DNA from: Streptomyces sp. NBC_00461
GTDB taxonomy: Bacteria > Actinomycetota > Actinomycetes > Streptomycetales > Streptomycetaceae
Length of the DNA stretch: 64,000 bases
Assembly: GCF_036013935.1 (NCBI RefSeq)
Contig: NZ_CP107902.1
Coordinates: forward strand, 8,217,001 to 8,281,000
Direction: 5' to 3'
A program made the translations under genes and the position numbers. The notes beneath the pieces were generated by a model that saw nothing but the letters and a program-made list of their open reading frames with translations, made no database searches and had not been told where the DNA came from. This document shows positions 21,180 to 33,094 of this stretch, piece by piece. Position 1 is the first letter of the stretch. Every line of letters starts with the position of its first letter.

Positions 21180-22183
21180 GGCTTCCTCCCTCGCTGCACG
21201 ATGCGCCAGTTGATGGCGACGAGCACGATGATCAGTACGAAGAAGGCCCACACGATGGCCGCGCCGTAGCCGTAGTCGTTGTTGAGGAAGGCCGACTGGT
21301 AGAAGTACAGCAACGTGGTCAGACCCGACTGGCCCGGGCCGCCGAGGTTCTGGTTGGCGGCGTTGCTGGCGAACAGGACCTGGGGCTCGCTGAAGCTCTG
21401 CAGGCCGTTGATGGTCGAGACGATCACGGTGAACAGGATGATCGGCCGCATGATCGGGATGGTGATCTGGAAGAACGTGCGGATGGGACCGGCGCCGTCC
21501 ATCTTGGCCGCCTCGTAGACCGATGTCGGGATGGCCTGGAGCCCGGCTAGGTAGATGATCATGTTGTAGCCGGTCCACATCCAGGTCATCAGCAGCGCGA
21601 TGACCACCTTGATCAGCCACGGGTTGCTCAGCCACGGGACCGGCGAGATGCCGACCGCGCCCAGGATCGCGTTGACCAGGCCGAAGTTGTTGCTGAACAC
21701 CGCGCCGAAGAAGATCGCCACAGCGACGATCGACGTGACGTTCGGGACGTAGAGGGCGATGCGGTAGAAGCCCTTGAAGCGGCGCACCGAATGCAGCAAC
21801 GTGGCCAGGACCAGGGCGCCGAAGAGCGTGGGAACGGTGGACAGGACCCAGATCGCCAGGGTGTTGCGGATCGACAGCCAGAAGATCGGGTCGTCCCACA
21901 GGAACCGGAACTGCTGCAGGCCCACGAAGTGCATGGTGCCCACGCCGTCCCAGCGCTGGAACGCCAGATACAGCGAGTAGAAGACCGGGAAGAACGAGAA
22001 GGCGATGAAGATCAGGTAGAAGGGCGAGATCGCGAGGTACTGCCGCCAGTACGACAGCAGGCCGCGCCGCCTGGGCCGAACGGTGCCCGCGGGCGGGGTG
22101 CGCCGCGGGCGGAACCGGGCCGGGCCTGGCCCGCCGAGGTGCTGGGGCGCCTCGGCGGAGCCGGTGACCGGAGGTGACGACAC
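21176..22183 (-). CDS. Carbohydrate ABC transporter permease (MalF type)
   Basis: A 335-residue permease. An Arg/Pro-rich N-terminal tail precedes the first membrane segment (AISPFYLIFIAFSFFPVFYS). The EAA loop appears as SVYEAAKMDGAGPIRTFFQI and the last segment is AAIVWAFFVLIIVLVAINW. GTG start one base after the binding-protein stop, and a four-base overlap with the MalG gene. Partner subunit of the imported-sugar channel. Confidence 0.92.
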   Translation of the reverse strand: MSSPPVTGSAEAPQHLGGPGPARFRPRRTPPAGTVRPRRRGLLSYWRQYLAISPFYLIFIAFSFFPVFYSLYLAFQRWDGVGTMHFVGLQQFRFLWDDPIFWLSIRNTLAIWVLSTVPTLFGALVLATLLHSVRRFKGFYRIALYVPNVTSIVAVAIFFGAVFSNNFGLVNAILGAVGISPVPWLSNPWLIKVVIALLMTWMWTGYNMIIYLAGLQAIPTSVYEAAKMDGAGPIRTFFQITIPIMRPIILFTVIVSTINGLQSFSEPQVLFASNAANQNLGGPGQSGLTTLLYFYQSAFLNNDYGYGAAIVWAFFVLIIVLVAINWRIVQRGRKP

Positions 22184-22184
22184 C

Positions 22185-23462
22185 TCAGTTCACCCCCTGT
22201 CGCCGGGCGATCTGCTTGGCCTGGCTGACCGCGTCCTTCCAGGCGTCGTCGGGCTTCTTGCCCTTGGCCTCGATACTCGTCAGTTCGGCGAGGTAGGGCG
22301 CCATGACGGCCGCGTCGGCGGGTGCCTCGTAGCTGTCCGGGATGGTCTTGGCGGCAGGGCCGAAGACGTCGATGATCTTCTGCCCGCCGAAGAAGGCGTC
22401 GGGGCCCGTCATGGCCGGCATGGCGTACGCGGCCGGGGCGGCGGGGAAGATGGCGGCGTCGGTGAAGCCGCGGGCGTCGTTCGTCGGGCTGAGGATCCAG
22501 CTGATGATCTTGAATGCTTCTTCGGGGTTGCGGCACTGCTTGGGCAGGGCCAGGTAGGAGCCGCCCTGGTTGGACGGTCCGACGGGATTCGCACAGACCC
22601 GCCACTTGCCCTTGGTGTGCGGGGCGGCCTGTTCGATGTCCAGCGCGTGCCAGGCCGCGCCGAGTTCGGTGGCCAGGCTCTTGCCGATGGCGGCGTTCCA
22701 GGAGTTGTCGTTGATCTTGGCGTCGATGCCGAGCGTGTACGGGCGCACCGCGGTGGTCCACGCGGCGCGGATGTGGTCCTGGTCGCCGATGAAGTGGTTG
22801 TTCTTGTCGATGAACCGCTTGGTGCCCTGGCCGACCGCGATGTTGAACACCGAGCTGATGTTGTTGACCAGGAAGACGCCCGGGAGAGCCTTCGTCAGCT
22901 CGCTGCCGAGCGCGAAGTAGTCGTCCCAGGTCTTGACCGCGGCGGCGACCTTGTCGGGGTCGGTGGGCAGCCCGGCCTTGCCGAACAGGTCCTCGCGGTA
23001 GAAGAGCGCGGTGGGACCGATGTCGATGGGGAAACCGATCTGCCTGCCGTCCTCGGTCTGGGCGAGCTTGGTCTTCCAGTCCAGGTACTGGGACGAGATC
23101 TTCTTGAAGCCGAGGTCGTTCAGGTCGAGGAAACGGCTGGCGTTGGGCAGGAAGGACGCCATGTCCTCGCCCTTGATGCCGGTGATGTCGGGCACGGAGG
23201 CGCCCGCCGCGATGGTGGTGGTGAGCTTCTGCTTGAAGTCGCCGCCGATGGAGGCGGTGGTCAGCTTGATCTGGCTGCCGAAGTGGGTCTTGGCCTCTGC
23301 GACCACCTTGTCGCTGAGCGCGCCGCCCCAGTACCACAAGGTGAGGTTCTTGCCGTTCTTGGTGCCGCCCGATCCCGAGCTGCCGCCGCATGCGACGGTC
23401 AGGCCGGACGCGGCCGCGGTGAGTGCGGCGGCCTGCAGGAAGCCTCTACGAGAAAGGTCCAC
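22185..23462 (-). CDS. Sugar ABC transporter substrate-binding lipoprotein
   Basis: A 425-residue family-1 extracellular solute-binding protein. The leader combines a twin-arginine motif (SRRGFLQAAALTAAASG) with a lipobox LTVAC, so the mature protein is a Tat-exported lipoprotein starting at Cys-25 or so. The body shows the periplasmic-binding fold (LWYWGG, GFPIDIGPTALFYREDLFGK, SYLALPKQCRNPEEAFKI, SYEAPADAAVMAPYLAEL). GTG start, 47 bases after the PfkB stop. It captures the sugar feeding this operon. The ligand is not deducible but is expected to be a galactose-, mannose- or fucose-containing oligosaccharide. Confidence 0.92.
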   Translation of the reverse strand: MDLSRRGFLQAAALTAAASGLTVACGGSSGSGGTKNGKNLTLWYWGGALSDKVVAEAKTHFGSQIKLTTASIGGDFKQKLTTTIAAGASVPDITGIKGEDMASFLPNASRFLDLNDLGFKKISSQYLDWKTKLAQTEDGRQIGFPIDIGPTALFYREDLFGKAGLPTDPDKVAAAVKTWDDYFALGSELTKALPGVFLVNNISSVFNIAVGQGTKRFIDKNNHFIGDQDHIRAAWTTAVRPYTLGIDAKINDNSWNAAIGKSLATELGAAWHALDIEQAAPHTKGKWRVCANPVGPSNQGGSYLALPKQCRNPEEAFKIISWILSPTNDARGFTDAAIFPAAPAAYAMPAMTGPDAFFGGQKIIDVFGPAAKTIPDSYEAPADAAVMAPYLAELTSIEAKGKKPDDAWKDAVSQAKQIARRQGVN

Positions 23463-23509
23463 GGGTCACTCCTGTTGTTCCTGTTCGAGGTGCTTGAAGG
23501 ACTTGAGGG

Positions 23510-24562
23510 TCAGCGCAGCCGTTCGGAGGCGCGTGGGCCGACGGACGCCTGATGGGCGGGTGGGGTCACCGGCGCGTACCGCACCGGCGGGCCGACGTCC
23601 GCCGGTATGCGGTCGGAGAGGAAGCCGTACGCCTGCTTCAGCTCCGGGTCGGTCAGGGAGCGCCACCAGCGGTCGACGCCGTACCAGCCGGGGGCGGCGA
23701 GCGCCCCGCCGTGCTGCTTGACCGACAGACCGGCCGAGAGAACGGCGAACCGCAGCCGCTCCGCGAGCGGCCAGCCGCCGAGGGAGGCCGCGGCGAAGCT
23801 CGCGCCGAAGACGTCACCGGCGCCCGTCGCGTCCAGGACGTCGACGTCGAGCGCCGGGACCTCCGCGTACTCGCCGGTCGTCTGGTCGACGGCCACCGCG
23901 CCGTCGCCGCCCCGTGTGACCACGGCCACCGGCACCAGCTCGGAGAGCGTGCCGAGCGCCGCGAGCGCGCTGTCGGTACGGGTGTAGGCCATCGCCTCGG
24001 TCTCGTTCGGGAGGAAGGCGTGGCAGATCCTCAGTTGGTCGAGGAGGTCGGTGGACCACTGCTGGGTGGGGTCCCAGCCGACGTCGGCGTAGATCTGCGT
24101 GCCGTTCGCGGCGGCCTTGGCGAGCCACTCGCGGGGCTCGGCCTCGATGTGCACGAGTGCGACGCGCGCCTCGGGCGGGTCGCCCACCAGCGCGTCCTGC
24201 GAGTACGGGGGTTCCTGGCCGTGGGTGACGAGGGCACGGTCGTGACCGTGCGCGAGGGAGACGGTGACGGGGGTGGGCCAGCCGTCCGCGGTGCGGGAGA
24301 GCGAGAGGTCGATGTCCTCCTGGTCGCACAGGATGTCCCGGCAGTACTCGCCGTAGAAGTCGTCGCCGAAGACCGTGGCCAGTGAGGTGCGCAGGCCGAG
24401 GCGGGACGCGGCCACCGCGAGGTTCGCGATGCCGCCGGGGCCGCAGCCCATGCCGGCCGTCCAGATCTCCTCGCCCGGCGTCGGCGCCTTCCCGAGCCCG
24501 GTGAGGACGAGGTCGTAGAAGAGCAGCCCGGTCAGCAGCACATCGGGCCTGTCGTCGTCCAC
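23510..24562 (-). CDS. PfkB-family carbohydrate kinase
   Basis: A 350-residue ribokinase-type sugar kinase: GIANLAVAASRLGLRTSLATV (N-terminal signature with GG), FLPNETEAMAYT, VVTRGGDGAVAVD and the C-terminal catalytic signature DVLDATGAGDVFGASFA with the base Asp. It is the first gene of the eight-gene minus-strand operon, divergent from the DeoR gene over a 104-base operator region. It phosphorylates a monosaccharide released from the imported glycan, and its product or substrate may be the DeoR effector. Confidence 0.9.
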   Translation of the reverse strand: MDDDRPDVLLTGLLFYDLVLTGLGKAPTPGEEIWTAGMGCGPGGIANLAVAASRLGLRTSLATVFGDDFYGEYCRDILCDQEDIDLSLSRTADGWPTPVTVSLAHGHDRALVTHGQEPPYSQDALVGDPPEARVALVHIEAEPREWLAKAAANGTQIYADVGWDPTQQWSTDLLDQLRICHAFLPNETEAMAYTRTDSALAALGTLSELVPVAVVTRGGDGAVAVDQTTGEYAEVPALDVDVLDATGAGDVFGASFAAASLGGWPLAERLRFAVLSAGLSVKQHGGALAAPGWYGVDRWWRSLTDPELKQAYGFLSDRIPADVGPPVRYAPVTPPAHQASVGPRASERLR

Positions 24563-24573
24563 GCGCGCAGCCT

Positions 24574-24677
24574 CTCGTCAAAACTCGTCAATTTCGATGA
24601 CCGGAATCGTGCGCCGCTCCGCGAGATTGGTCAATACCCGAGCAGAAGTGAGCATGGAAATGATTGATGATGACGAG
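24574..24677. promoter_or_regulatory. Divergent promoter region with DeoR-type operators
   Basis: The heptamer CTCGTCA occurs at 24574-24580 and 24584-24590 in tandem with a 10-bp period, and inverted at 24671-24677. Tandem short repeats on one helix face are how DeoR-family repressors usually bind. The first pair lies upstream of the pfkB-led operon. The inverted copy overlaps the start of the deoR-like gene, which suggests coordinate control and autoregulation. Confidence 0.55.
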
Positions 24678-25455
24678 TAGTGTTCACGTCGTGCTGGCAG
24701 AACGACGACATCAACTCATCCTGCGGGCCCTGCGCTCCGGCGGTCCCGCGGCTGTGACCGACCTCTCCGAGCAGCTGGGTGTGAGCCCCGCCACGGTCAG
24801 GCGCGACCTGGTCAAGCTGGAGGACGACGGACTGCTCACGCGTGTGCACGGCGGTGCCGTCGTCGACGAGGGCGACCAGCCCTTCGCCGAGGTCGCCGAG
24901 ATGCGCGTGGCGGAGAAGGACGCCATAGCGGCGCGCGCCGCGGCGATGGTCCGGGACGGCCAGTCGGTACTCCTCGACATCGGCACCACCGCCTTCCGGC
25001 TGGCCCGCCAGCTGCACGGCCGCCGCCTCACCGTGATCACCAGCAACCTGGTGGTCTACGAGGAGCTCGCCGACGACGAGGGCATAGAGCTGGTGCTGCT
25101 GGGCGGGATGGTCCGCCGGGAGTACCGCTCCCTGGTCGGCTTCCTGACCGAGGACAATCTCCGCCAGCTGCATGCCGACTGGCTCTTCCTCGGCACCAGT
25201 GGAGTGCGTCCCGGTGGGCAGGTGATGGACACGACCGTCGTCGAGGTGCCGGTCAAGCGCGCCATGATCAAGGCGAGCGAGCGGGTCGTCCTGCTGGCCG
25301 ACTCGGCCAAGTTCCCGGGTACGGGCATGGCGAAGGTCTGCGGTCCCGAGGCCCTGGACGTGGTGGTGACGAACACGCCGGCCGACCCGGCGACCAGCGC
25401 CTCCCTTCAGGAGGCGGGTGTCGAGGTGGTCGTGGCAGGAAAGGTGCAAGCGTGA
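24667..25455 (+). CDS. DeoR-family transcriptional regulator
   Basis: A 262-residue sugar-phosphate-responsive repressor. The DeoR HTH is visible (RRHQLILRALRSGG ... TDLSEQLGVSPATVRRDLVK), followed by LEDDGLLTRVHGGAV. The DeoRC effector domain has VLLDIGTTAFRLARQL, ITSNLVVYEEL, LVLLGGMVRREYRSLVG and VVLLADSAKFPG. Several starts are possible. I prefer ATG at 24667, which has GGAAA six bases upstream; GTG at 24691, opening directly on LAERRHQL, is the main alternative. It overlaps the GH4 gene by GTGA and probably controls both arms of the locus. Confidence 0.88.
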   Translation: MMTSSVHVVLAERRHQLILRALRSGGPAAVTDLSEQLGVSPATVRRDLVKLEDDGLLTRVHGGAVVDEGDQPFAEVAEMRVAEKDAIAARAAAMVRDGQSVLLDIGTTAFRLARQLHGRRLTVITSNLVVYEELADDEGIELVLLGGMVRREYRSLVGFLTEDNLRQLHADWLFLGTSGVRPGGQVMDTTVVEVPVKRAMIKASERVVLLADSAKFPGTGMAKVCGPEALDVVVTNTPADPATSASLQEAGVEVVVAGKVQA

Positions 25456-26789
25456 GGCTGACGATTCTGGGCGGCGGCGGGTTCCGGGTGCCGCTCGTGT
25501 ACGGGGCGCTCCTGGGGGACCGGGGCGAGGGGCGGGTCACGGAGGTCGTGCTGCACGATCTGGACGCCGGCCGGCTGTCCGCGGTGTCCCGCGTGCTCGC
25601 CGAACAGGCGGCCGGTGTCGCCGACGCCCCCTCGGTGACGGCGACCACCGACCTCGACGAGGCACTGCGCGGCGCCGACTTCGTCTTCTCCGCGATCCGC
25701 GTCGGCGGCCTGGAGGGCAGGGCGAACGACGAGCGGGTGGCCCTGGCGGAGGGCGTCCTCGGCCAGGAGACGGTCGGCGCGGGCGGCATCGCCTTCGGCC
25801 TCAGGACCGTCCCGGTCGCCGTCGACATCGCCCGGCGCGTGGCCCGTCTCGCCCCCGACGCCTGGGTCATCAACTTCACCAACCCGGCCGGCCTGGTCAC
25901 CGAGGCCATGTCCCGCCACCTCGGCGACCGTGTCATCGGCATCTGCGACTCACCGGTCGGCCTCGGCCGCCGTATCGCCCGGGTGCTCGGCGGGAACCCG
26001 AAGGAGGCCTGGATCGACTACGTCGGCCTCAACCACCTCGGCTGGGTCCGCGGCCTGCACATCGCGGGGCGTGACGAACTCCCGCGGCTGCTCGCTGACC
26101 CCGACCTGCTCGGCTCCTTCGAGGAGGGCAAGCTCTTCGGCGTCGACTGGCTGCAGTCCCTCGGCGCGATCCCCAACGAATACCTGCACTACTACTACTT
26201 CAACCGCGAGGCCGTCCGCGCCTACCAGCAGGCCGAGAAGACCCGCGGCGCCTTCCTGCGCGACCAGCAGGCCCACTTCTACGAGGAGATGCGCGACCCC
26301 GACGCGCACGCCCTGACCGCCTGGGACCGCACCCGCGCCGAGCGCGAGGCGACCTACATGGCCGAGAACCGGGAGAGCGCCGGCGCCGGCGAACGCGACG
26401 CCGACGACCTCTCCGGCGGCTACGAGAAGGTCGCCCTCGCCCTGATGCGGGCCATCGCCCGGGACGAGCGCACCACCCTGATCCTCAATGTCCGAAACCG
26501 CGGCACCCTCTCGGTGCTCGACGCCGAAGCCGTCATCGAGGTCCCGTGCCTGGTCGACGCCAACGGCGCGCACCCGGTCACCGTCGCCCCGCTGCCCGAG
26601 CACGCCACCGGCCTGGTCTGCGCGGTGAAGGCGGTCGAGCGCGAGGTGCTGGCCGCCGCGGAGTCCGGCTCCCGTACGACGGCCGTGAAGGCGTTCGCGC
26701 TGCACCCGCTGGTCGACTCGGTGAACGTGGCCCGACGGCTGGTCGAGGGATACACCGACGTGCACCCCGGACTGGCGTACCTTAGGTAG
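25452..26789 (+). CDS. Glycoside hydrolase family 4 (6-phospho-beta-glucosidase-like)
   Basis: A 445-residue NAD- and metal-dependent glycosidase. The Rossmann opening TILGGGGFRVPLVYGAL, the family motifs FVFSAIRVGGLEGRANDERV, QETVGAGGIAFGLRTVPV, VINFTNPAGLVTEA and GICDSPVGL, the metal region YVGLNHLGWVRGL and a YYYFNREAV segment fit the 6-phospho-beta-glucosidase branch. The enzyme cleaves by oxidation-elimination rather than by acid catalysis. It is coupled to the DeoR gene by overlap. Many GH4 enzymes in actinobacteria act on unphosphorylated glycosides, so the phosphate specificity is not certain. Confidence 0.88.
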   Translation: MRLTILGGGGFRVPLVYGALLGDRGEGRVTEVVLHDLDAGRLSAVSRVLAEQAAGVADAPSVTATTDLDEALRGADFVFSAIRVGGLEGRANDERVALAEGVLGQETVGAGGIAFGLRTVPVAVDIARRVARLAPDAWVINFTNPAGLVTEAMSRHLGDRVIGICDSPVGLGRRIARVLGGNPKEAWIDYVGLNHLGWVRGLHIAGRDELPRLLADPDLLGSFEEGKLFGVDWLQSLGAIPNEYLHYYYFNREAVRAYQQAEKTRGAFLRDQQAHFYEEMRDPDAHALTAWDRTRAEREATYMAENRESAGAGERDADDLSGGYEKVALALMRAIARDERTTLILNVRNRGTLSVLDAEAVIEVPCLVDANGAHPVTVAPLPEHATGLVCAVKAVEREVLAAAESGSRTTAVKAFALHPLVDSVNVARRLVEGYTDVHPGLAYLR

Positions 26790-26799
26790 GCGCCCCACC

Positions 26800-26813
26800 G
26801 GAAAGCGCTTTCC
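26800..26813. promoter_or_regulatory. LacI-family operator before the alpha-mannosidase gene
   Basis: GGAAAGCGCTTTCC is a perfect 14-bp palindrome with a central CG, typical of LacI/GalR regulators. It lies 10 bases after the GH4 stop and 85 bases before the GH38 start. So the mannosidase-fucosidase pair may have its own promoter and a second, LacI-type layer of control. No LacI-type gene is in the window. Confidence 0.65.
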
Positions 26814-26831
26814 CCCGCCTTCTCCCGTTCC

Positions 26832-26859
26832 CCTGCTTCCGTCCTCCTGCTTCCGTCCT
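26832..26859 (+). repeat. Perfect 14-bp tandem repeat in a pyrimidine-rich leader
   Basis: CCTGCTTCCGTCCT occurs twice back to back (26832-26845, 26846-26859) inside a C/T-rich run of about 60 bases that ends shortly before the GH38 start. It may be a slippage product or a leader element. I know of no function. Confidence 0.8.
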
Positions 26860-26897
26860 CCTTCTTCTCTCGGCTCCCTGGTTTCTGGAGACTTCCC

Positions 26898-29939
<3,042 letters not shown>

Positions 29940-29942
29940 CGC

Positions 29943-31193
29943 GTGCCCATCCAACCGTGGTTCACCGACGCCAAGTTGGGGATCTTCGTCCACTGGGGCA
30001 TCTACGCGGTCGACGGCGTACAGGAATCCTGGTCGTTCTACGACGACATCGTGCCGCACGACCAGTACATGTCCCAGCTCGACCGCTTCACCGGCGCCAG
30101 GTACGACCCGAAGGCCTGGGCGGACCTGTTCGCCCGGGCGGGCGCCAAGTACGCCGTCCTGACGAGCCGTCACCACGACGGCGTGGCCCTGTGGGACACG
30201 CAGTACGGCGACCTCAACCTCGGCCGGGACTACCTCACCGGCTACGCGGAGGCACTGCGCGAGAGGGGCCTCAAGGTCGGCTTCTACTACTCCCACTCCG
30301 ACTGGAGCCACCCCGACTACGCCTCCACCCGCAAGCCGGGCCGCCCCCCGGAGCAGGAGGACAACCGCTACTCCGAGGTGGCGGCCGAGCACGAGGACCT
30401 GGACGCCTGGGAGCGGTTCATCGCCTACCGGGACGGCCAGATCACGGAGTTGGCCTCCCGCTACCACCCCGACCTGATGTGGTTCGACGGTGAGTGGGAC
30501 CGCAGCGAGGAACAGTGGCGCATCCCCGAACTCGCCGCGCTCATCCGCTCGTACTCCCCGGATGTCGTCTTCAACGCCCGCATGCTCAGCGAGGGCGACT
30601 ACGCCACCCCCGAGCAGGGCGCCCCCATCGTGCCGCCGGACGGCCCCTGGGAACTGTGCCTGACGATCAACGACTCATGGGGCTACCAGCACCACGACCA
30701 CAACCACAAGCCGCTCGCCCAGCTGATCCGCTACTTCACCGAGACCATCGGCGCGGGCGGCAACCTGCTCCTCGATGTCGGCCCGATGGAGGACGGCACC
30801 ATCCCGCAGCCGCAGGTCGAGCGTCTGGAAGGCCTGGGGGAGTGGATTCGCAAGCACGAGGAGGCGGTGTACGGGACGCAGCGCGGGCTGCCGCCCGGGC
30901 ACCACTACGGTCCCAGCACCCTGTCCGCCGACCGCCGCACGGTGTACCTCACCCTGTTCGACATCCCGCGCGCCGAGATCGGCGTCCGGGGGCTGGCGAC
31001 GGCGGTCCGCAAGGTCACCGTGCTCGGCACGGGTACCGAACTCGGCCACCGGGTGGTCGGCGGCCTGCACGACGCGGTCGGCGTGCTGTGGATCGACCCG
31101 CCGACGGAGGCGGACCTGGACCCGTACGCCACCGTACTGGCCGTCGAGTTGGAAGGGGATCTGGAGCTGTACCGGGGGTCGGGCCGGTTCTGA
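29943..31193 (+). CDS. Alpha-L-fucosidase, glycoside hydrolase family 29
   Basis: A 416-residue GH29 enzyme with the typical opening FTDAKLGIFVHWGIYAV, the AKYAVLTSRHHDGVALWD strand, GFYYSHSDWSHPDY and the nucleophile aspartate in PDLMWFDGEWDRSEEQW. The second half has LTINDSWGYQHHDHN and GAGGNLLLDVGPMEDGTI. No signal peptide, so it is cytoplasmic. GTG start three bases after the mannosidase stop, hence co-translated with it. The C-terminal beta-sandwich is short, and a hairpin terminator follows. Confidence 0.93.
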   Translation: MPIQPWFTDAKLGIFVHWGIYAVDGVQESWSFYDDIVPHDQYMSQLDRFTGARYDPKAWADLFARAGAKYAVLTSRHHDGVALWDTQYGDLNLGRDYLTGYAEALRERGLKVGFYYSHSDWSHPDYASTRKPGRPPEQEDNRYSEVAAEHEDLDAWERFIAYRDGQITELASRYHPDLMWFDGEWDRSEEQWRIPELAALIRSYSPDVVFNARMLSEGDYATPEQGAPIVPPDGPWELCLTINDSWGYQHHDHNHKPLAQLIRYFTETIGAGGNLLLDVGPMEDGTIPQPQVERLEGLGEWIRKHEEAVYGTQRGLPPGHHYGPSTLSADRRTVYLTLFDIPRAEIGVRGLATAVRKVTVLGTGTELGHRVVGGLHDAVGVLWIDPPTEADLDPYATVLAVELEGDLELYRGSGRF

Positions 31194-31274
31194 CGACCAC
31201 TCACATACAGCCGTCCCGGCTCTGGTTGCGCTGAGCCGCCCCCGGATCCCGTGCCGTCGTGCCACGGGAGTGCC

Positions 31275-31312
31275 CCCGCGGCGGGTCGGTTCAAGATTCT
31301 TCCCGCCGCGGG
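31275..31312. terminator. Bidirectional hairpin terminator
   Basis: CCCGCGGCGGG (31275-31285) pairs perfectly with CCCGCCGCGGG (31302-31312) around a 16-base loop. It lies between the stops of the convergent fucosidase and chitinase genes, where a shared terminator is expected. Confidence 0.65.
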
Positions 31313-31354
31313 AGCCCGGGCGCCAGCCCTTCTTCCAGCCTCCTCGAATACTCC

Positions 31355-33040
31355 TCAGCCGGTGAAGCCGGCCGTGATCGAGGTGAACTGCCAGTTGTTC
31401 TGGCTGATGCCGGAGCAGTTGCTCACCACGCCCCCGCCCGGGCACGGCCGGTCGCGGTTGACCGACCAGAAGGCGAGCCGCGCGATGTGGTGGGAGTTCG
31501 ACCAGTCCTTGATCTGGGTCCAGATCGCCGGAGTGGTCGTCTCCTGCTGGTCGGACAGGCCGTTCATGCCCGAGATGCCGATGTGGGAGTAGGCGGTGGC
31601 GTCGTCCCAGCCGAAGGTCGACTTCAGCTTGGCCTTCAGACCCTCGGCCGCGTTCACGGTGTTGCCGTACATGTCGGAGCCGCCGCCGAAGTCGAACGGC
31701 ATGATCGTGAAGACGTCGATGCCCGCGCCGAGCGACTGCGCCTGCTCGATGAGCCGGTTGCCGTAGTACGTCGGGCCGGTGGTCGACGTACCGAAGGTGA
31801 CGATGGTCTTCAGGCCAGGGTTGTTCGCCTTGACCGTCTTGAGGGCGGTCAGGATCTTCGCCTGGACGGCCTCGTTCTCGAACTCGTCCGAGTTCTCGAT
31901 GTCCATGTCGATCGCCTTGAGCGAGTAGGCGTCGATCACCTTCTGCAGGGCCCCGGCGAGTGCGCTCGCGGAGGAGCAGTTGGCGCCGAGCTTGCTGCCC
32001 TGCCAGCCGCCGAACGACGGCACGATGTCACCGCCGGCGGACCGGATCTGGTTGATGGCGGTCTGGTCGACGCCACCGGTCAGTGCCCGGCTGCCGTCCC
32101 AGGCCGGGGTGCAGCCGCCCGAGTCCAGCACGAAGGCCATCGTGAACCACTTGACGCCGGTCGCGCTCATCACCGTGCTCGGGCTCGGCGGATCGCCCCA
32201 GCCCTCGTACAGATACGGCGCCGCCTGCTTGAATCCGGTCCCGCCACCGCCGCCCGCGTCCGTCGTCACGCTCACGGCATTGGAGGCCCCGGAGGTGTTC
32301 CCGGCCGCGTCCCGCGCCTTGACGGTGAAGCTGTATCCGGTGCTGGGCGACAGCCCGCCGACCGTGGCGGACGTGCCGGAGACGGTGAGGACGTTGTTCG
32401 AACCGCTGTAGATGTCATACGCCGTGACGCCCACGTTGTCCGTCGAGGCGTTCCACTTCAGTGACACGCTCGATGACGTCTTGCCGGTGGAGGTCAGCCC
32501 GGTCGGCGTGCTGGGCGCCTGGTTGTCCGAGCCGCCACCGCCGCCGGGCCCGTCCAGGCTGATGTCGTCGGCGTAGTAGCTGCCCTGGGCGTACCAGCCG
32601 TGGACGTAGATCGTCGCGCTGGTCTGCGAGGCGCCGGTCGTGAAGGAGACGGACAGCTGGCTGTACGCCGACGGGGACGTCGTCCAGGTGGAGGCGCCGC
32701 CGTTCACGCCGAGGTAGACGTACGAGCCGCGCACCCAGCCGCTGAGCGAGTACGTGGTGTTCGGCCGGACCGCGACCGTCTGGCTGCACTGCGCGTTGTC
32801 GCTCGAACTCACCGCGCCCTGCAGGGCTTTGGCGCCCCCGTGCACGGGGGAGGAGACGACTGAGCCGAGGTTGCCGGTGCAGCTCCACGGGGAGAGGCCG
32901 CCCGACTCGAAGCCGGAGTTGGTCAGGATGTTGGCCGCTTGGGCCGTACCGGGAAGAGCGATGGCCCCGGCGAGCGCGAGTGCGGCGGAGCCGAGCAGTG
33001 CGAGGAGCCGACGTCTGTGACGTCCGAGTGAGTTGCGCAC
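31355..33040 (-). CDS. Secreted chitinase, GH18, with carbohydrate-binding and fibronectin III domains
   Basis: A 561-residue exported enzyme. A Sec signal (LLALLGSAALALAGAIALPG, cleavage after TAQA) is followed by a carbohydrate-binding module of about 130 residues (NILTNSGFESGGLSPW ... SYYADDISLDG) and a Gly-rich linker. A fibronectin type III domain comes next (APSTPTGLTSTGKTSSSVSL), then a second linker and the GH18 barrel. The catalytic DxDxE motif is LKAIDMDIENS. GTG at 33040 has a GGGAG site upstream. The upstream region carries DasR-like direct repeats, as known for Streptomyces chitinase genes. It degrades chitin or chitin-like N-acetylglucosamine polymers outside the cell. Confidence 0.9.
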   Translation of the reverse strand: MRNSLGRHRRRLLALLGSAALALAGAIALPGTAQAANILTNSGFESGGLSPWSCTGNLGSVVSSPVHGGAKALQGAVSSSDNAQCSQTVAVRPNTTYSLSGWVRGSYVYLGVNGGASTWTTSPSAYSQLSVSFTTGASQTSATIYVHGWYAQGSYYADDISLDGPGGGGGSDNQAPSTPTGLTSTGKTSSSVSLKWNASTDNVGVTAYDIYSGSNNVLTVSGTSATVGGLSPSTGYSFTVKARDAAGNTSGASNAVSVTTDAGGGGGTGFKQAAPYLYEGWGDPPSPSTVMSATGVKWFTMAFVLDSGGCTPAWDGSRALTGGVDQTAINQIRSAGGDIVPSFGGWQGSKLGANCSSASALAGALQKVIDAYSLKAIDMDIENSDEFENEAVQAKILTALKTVKANNPGLKTIVTFGTSTTGPTYYGNRLIEQAQSLGAGIDVFTIMPFDFGGGSDMYGNTVNAAEGLKAKLKSTFGWDDATAYSHIGISGMNGLSDQQETTTPAIWTQIKDWSNSHHIARLAFWSVNRDRPCPGGGVVSNCSGISQNNWQFTSITAGFTG

Positions 33041-33094
33041 GCGATCTCCCTGAAGGAATGGGGTGTCCGGGAGTGCAGAGGTGCGCAACACAAG

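Noticed and set aside
26832..26859. CRISPR-like repeat
   Set aside because: Two adjacent 14-bp units without spacers; a simple tandem duplication.
31355..33040. Endo-beta-N-acetylglucosaminidase acting with the glycan locus
   Set aside because: The GH18 motif (IDMDIEN), the CBM-FnIII architecture and the dre-like sites fit Streptomyces chitinases better.
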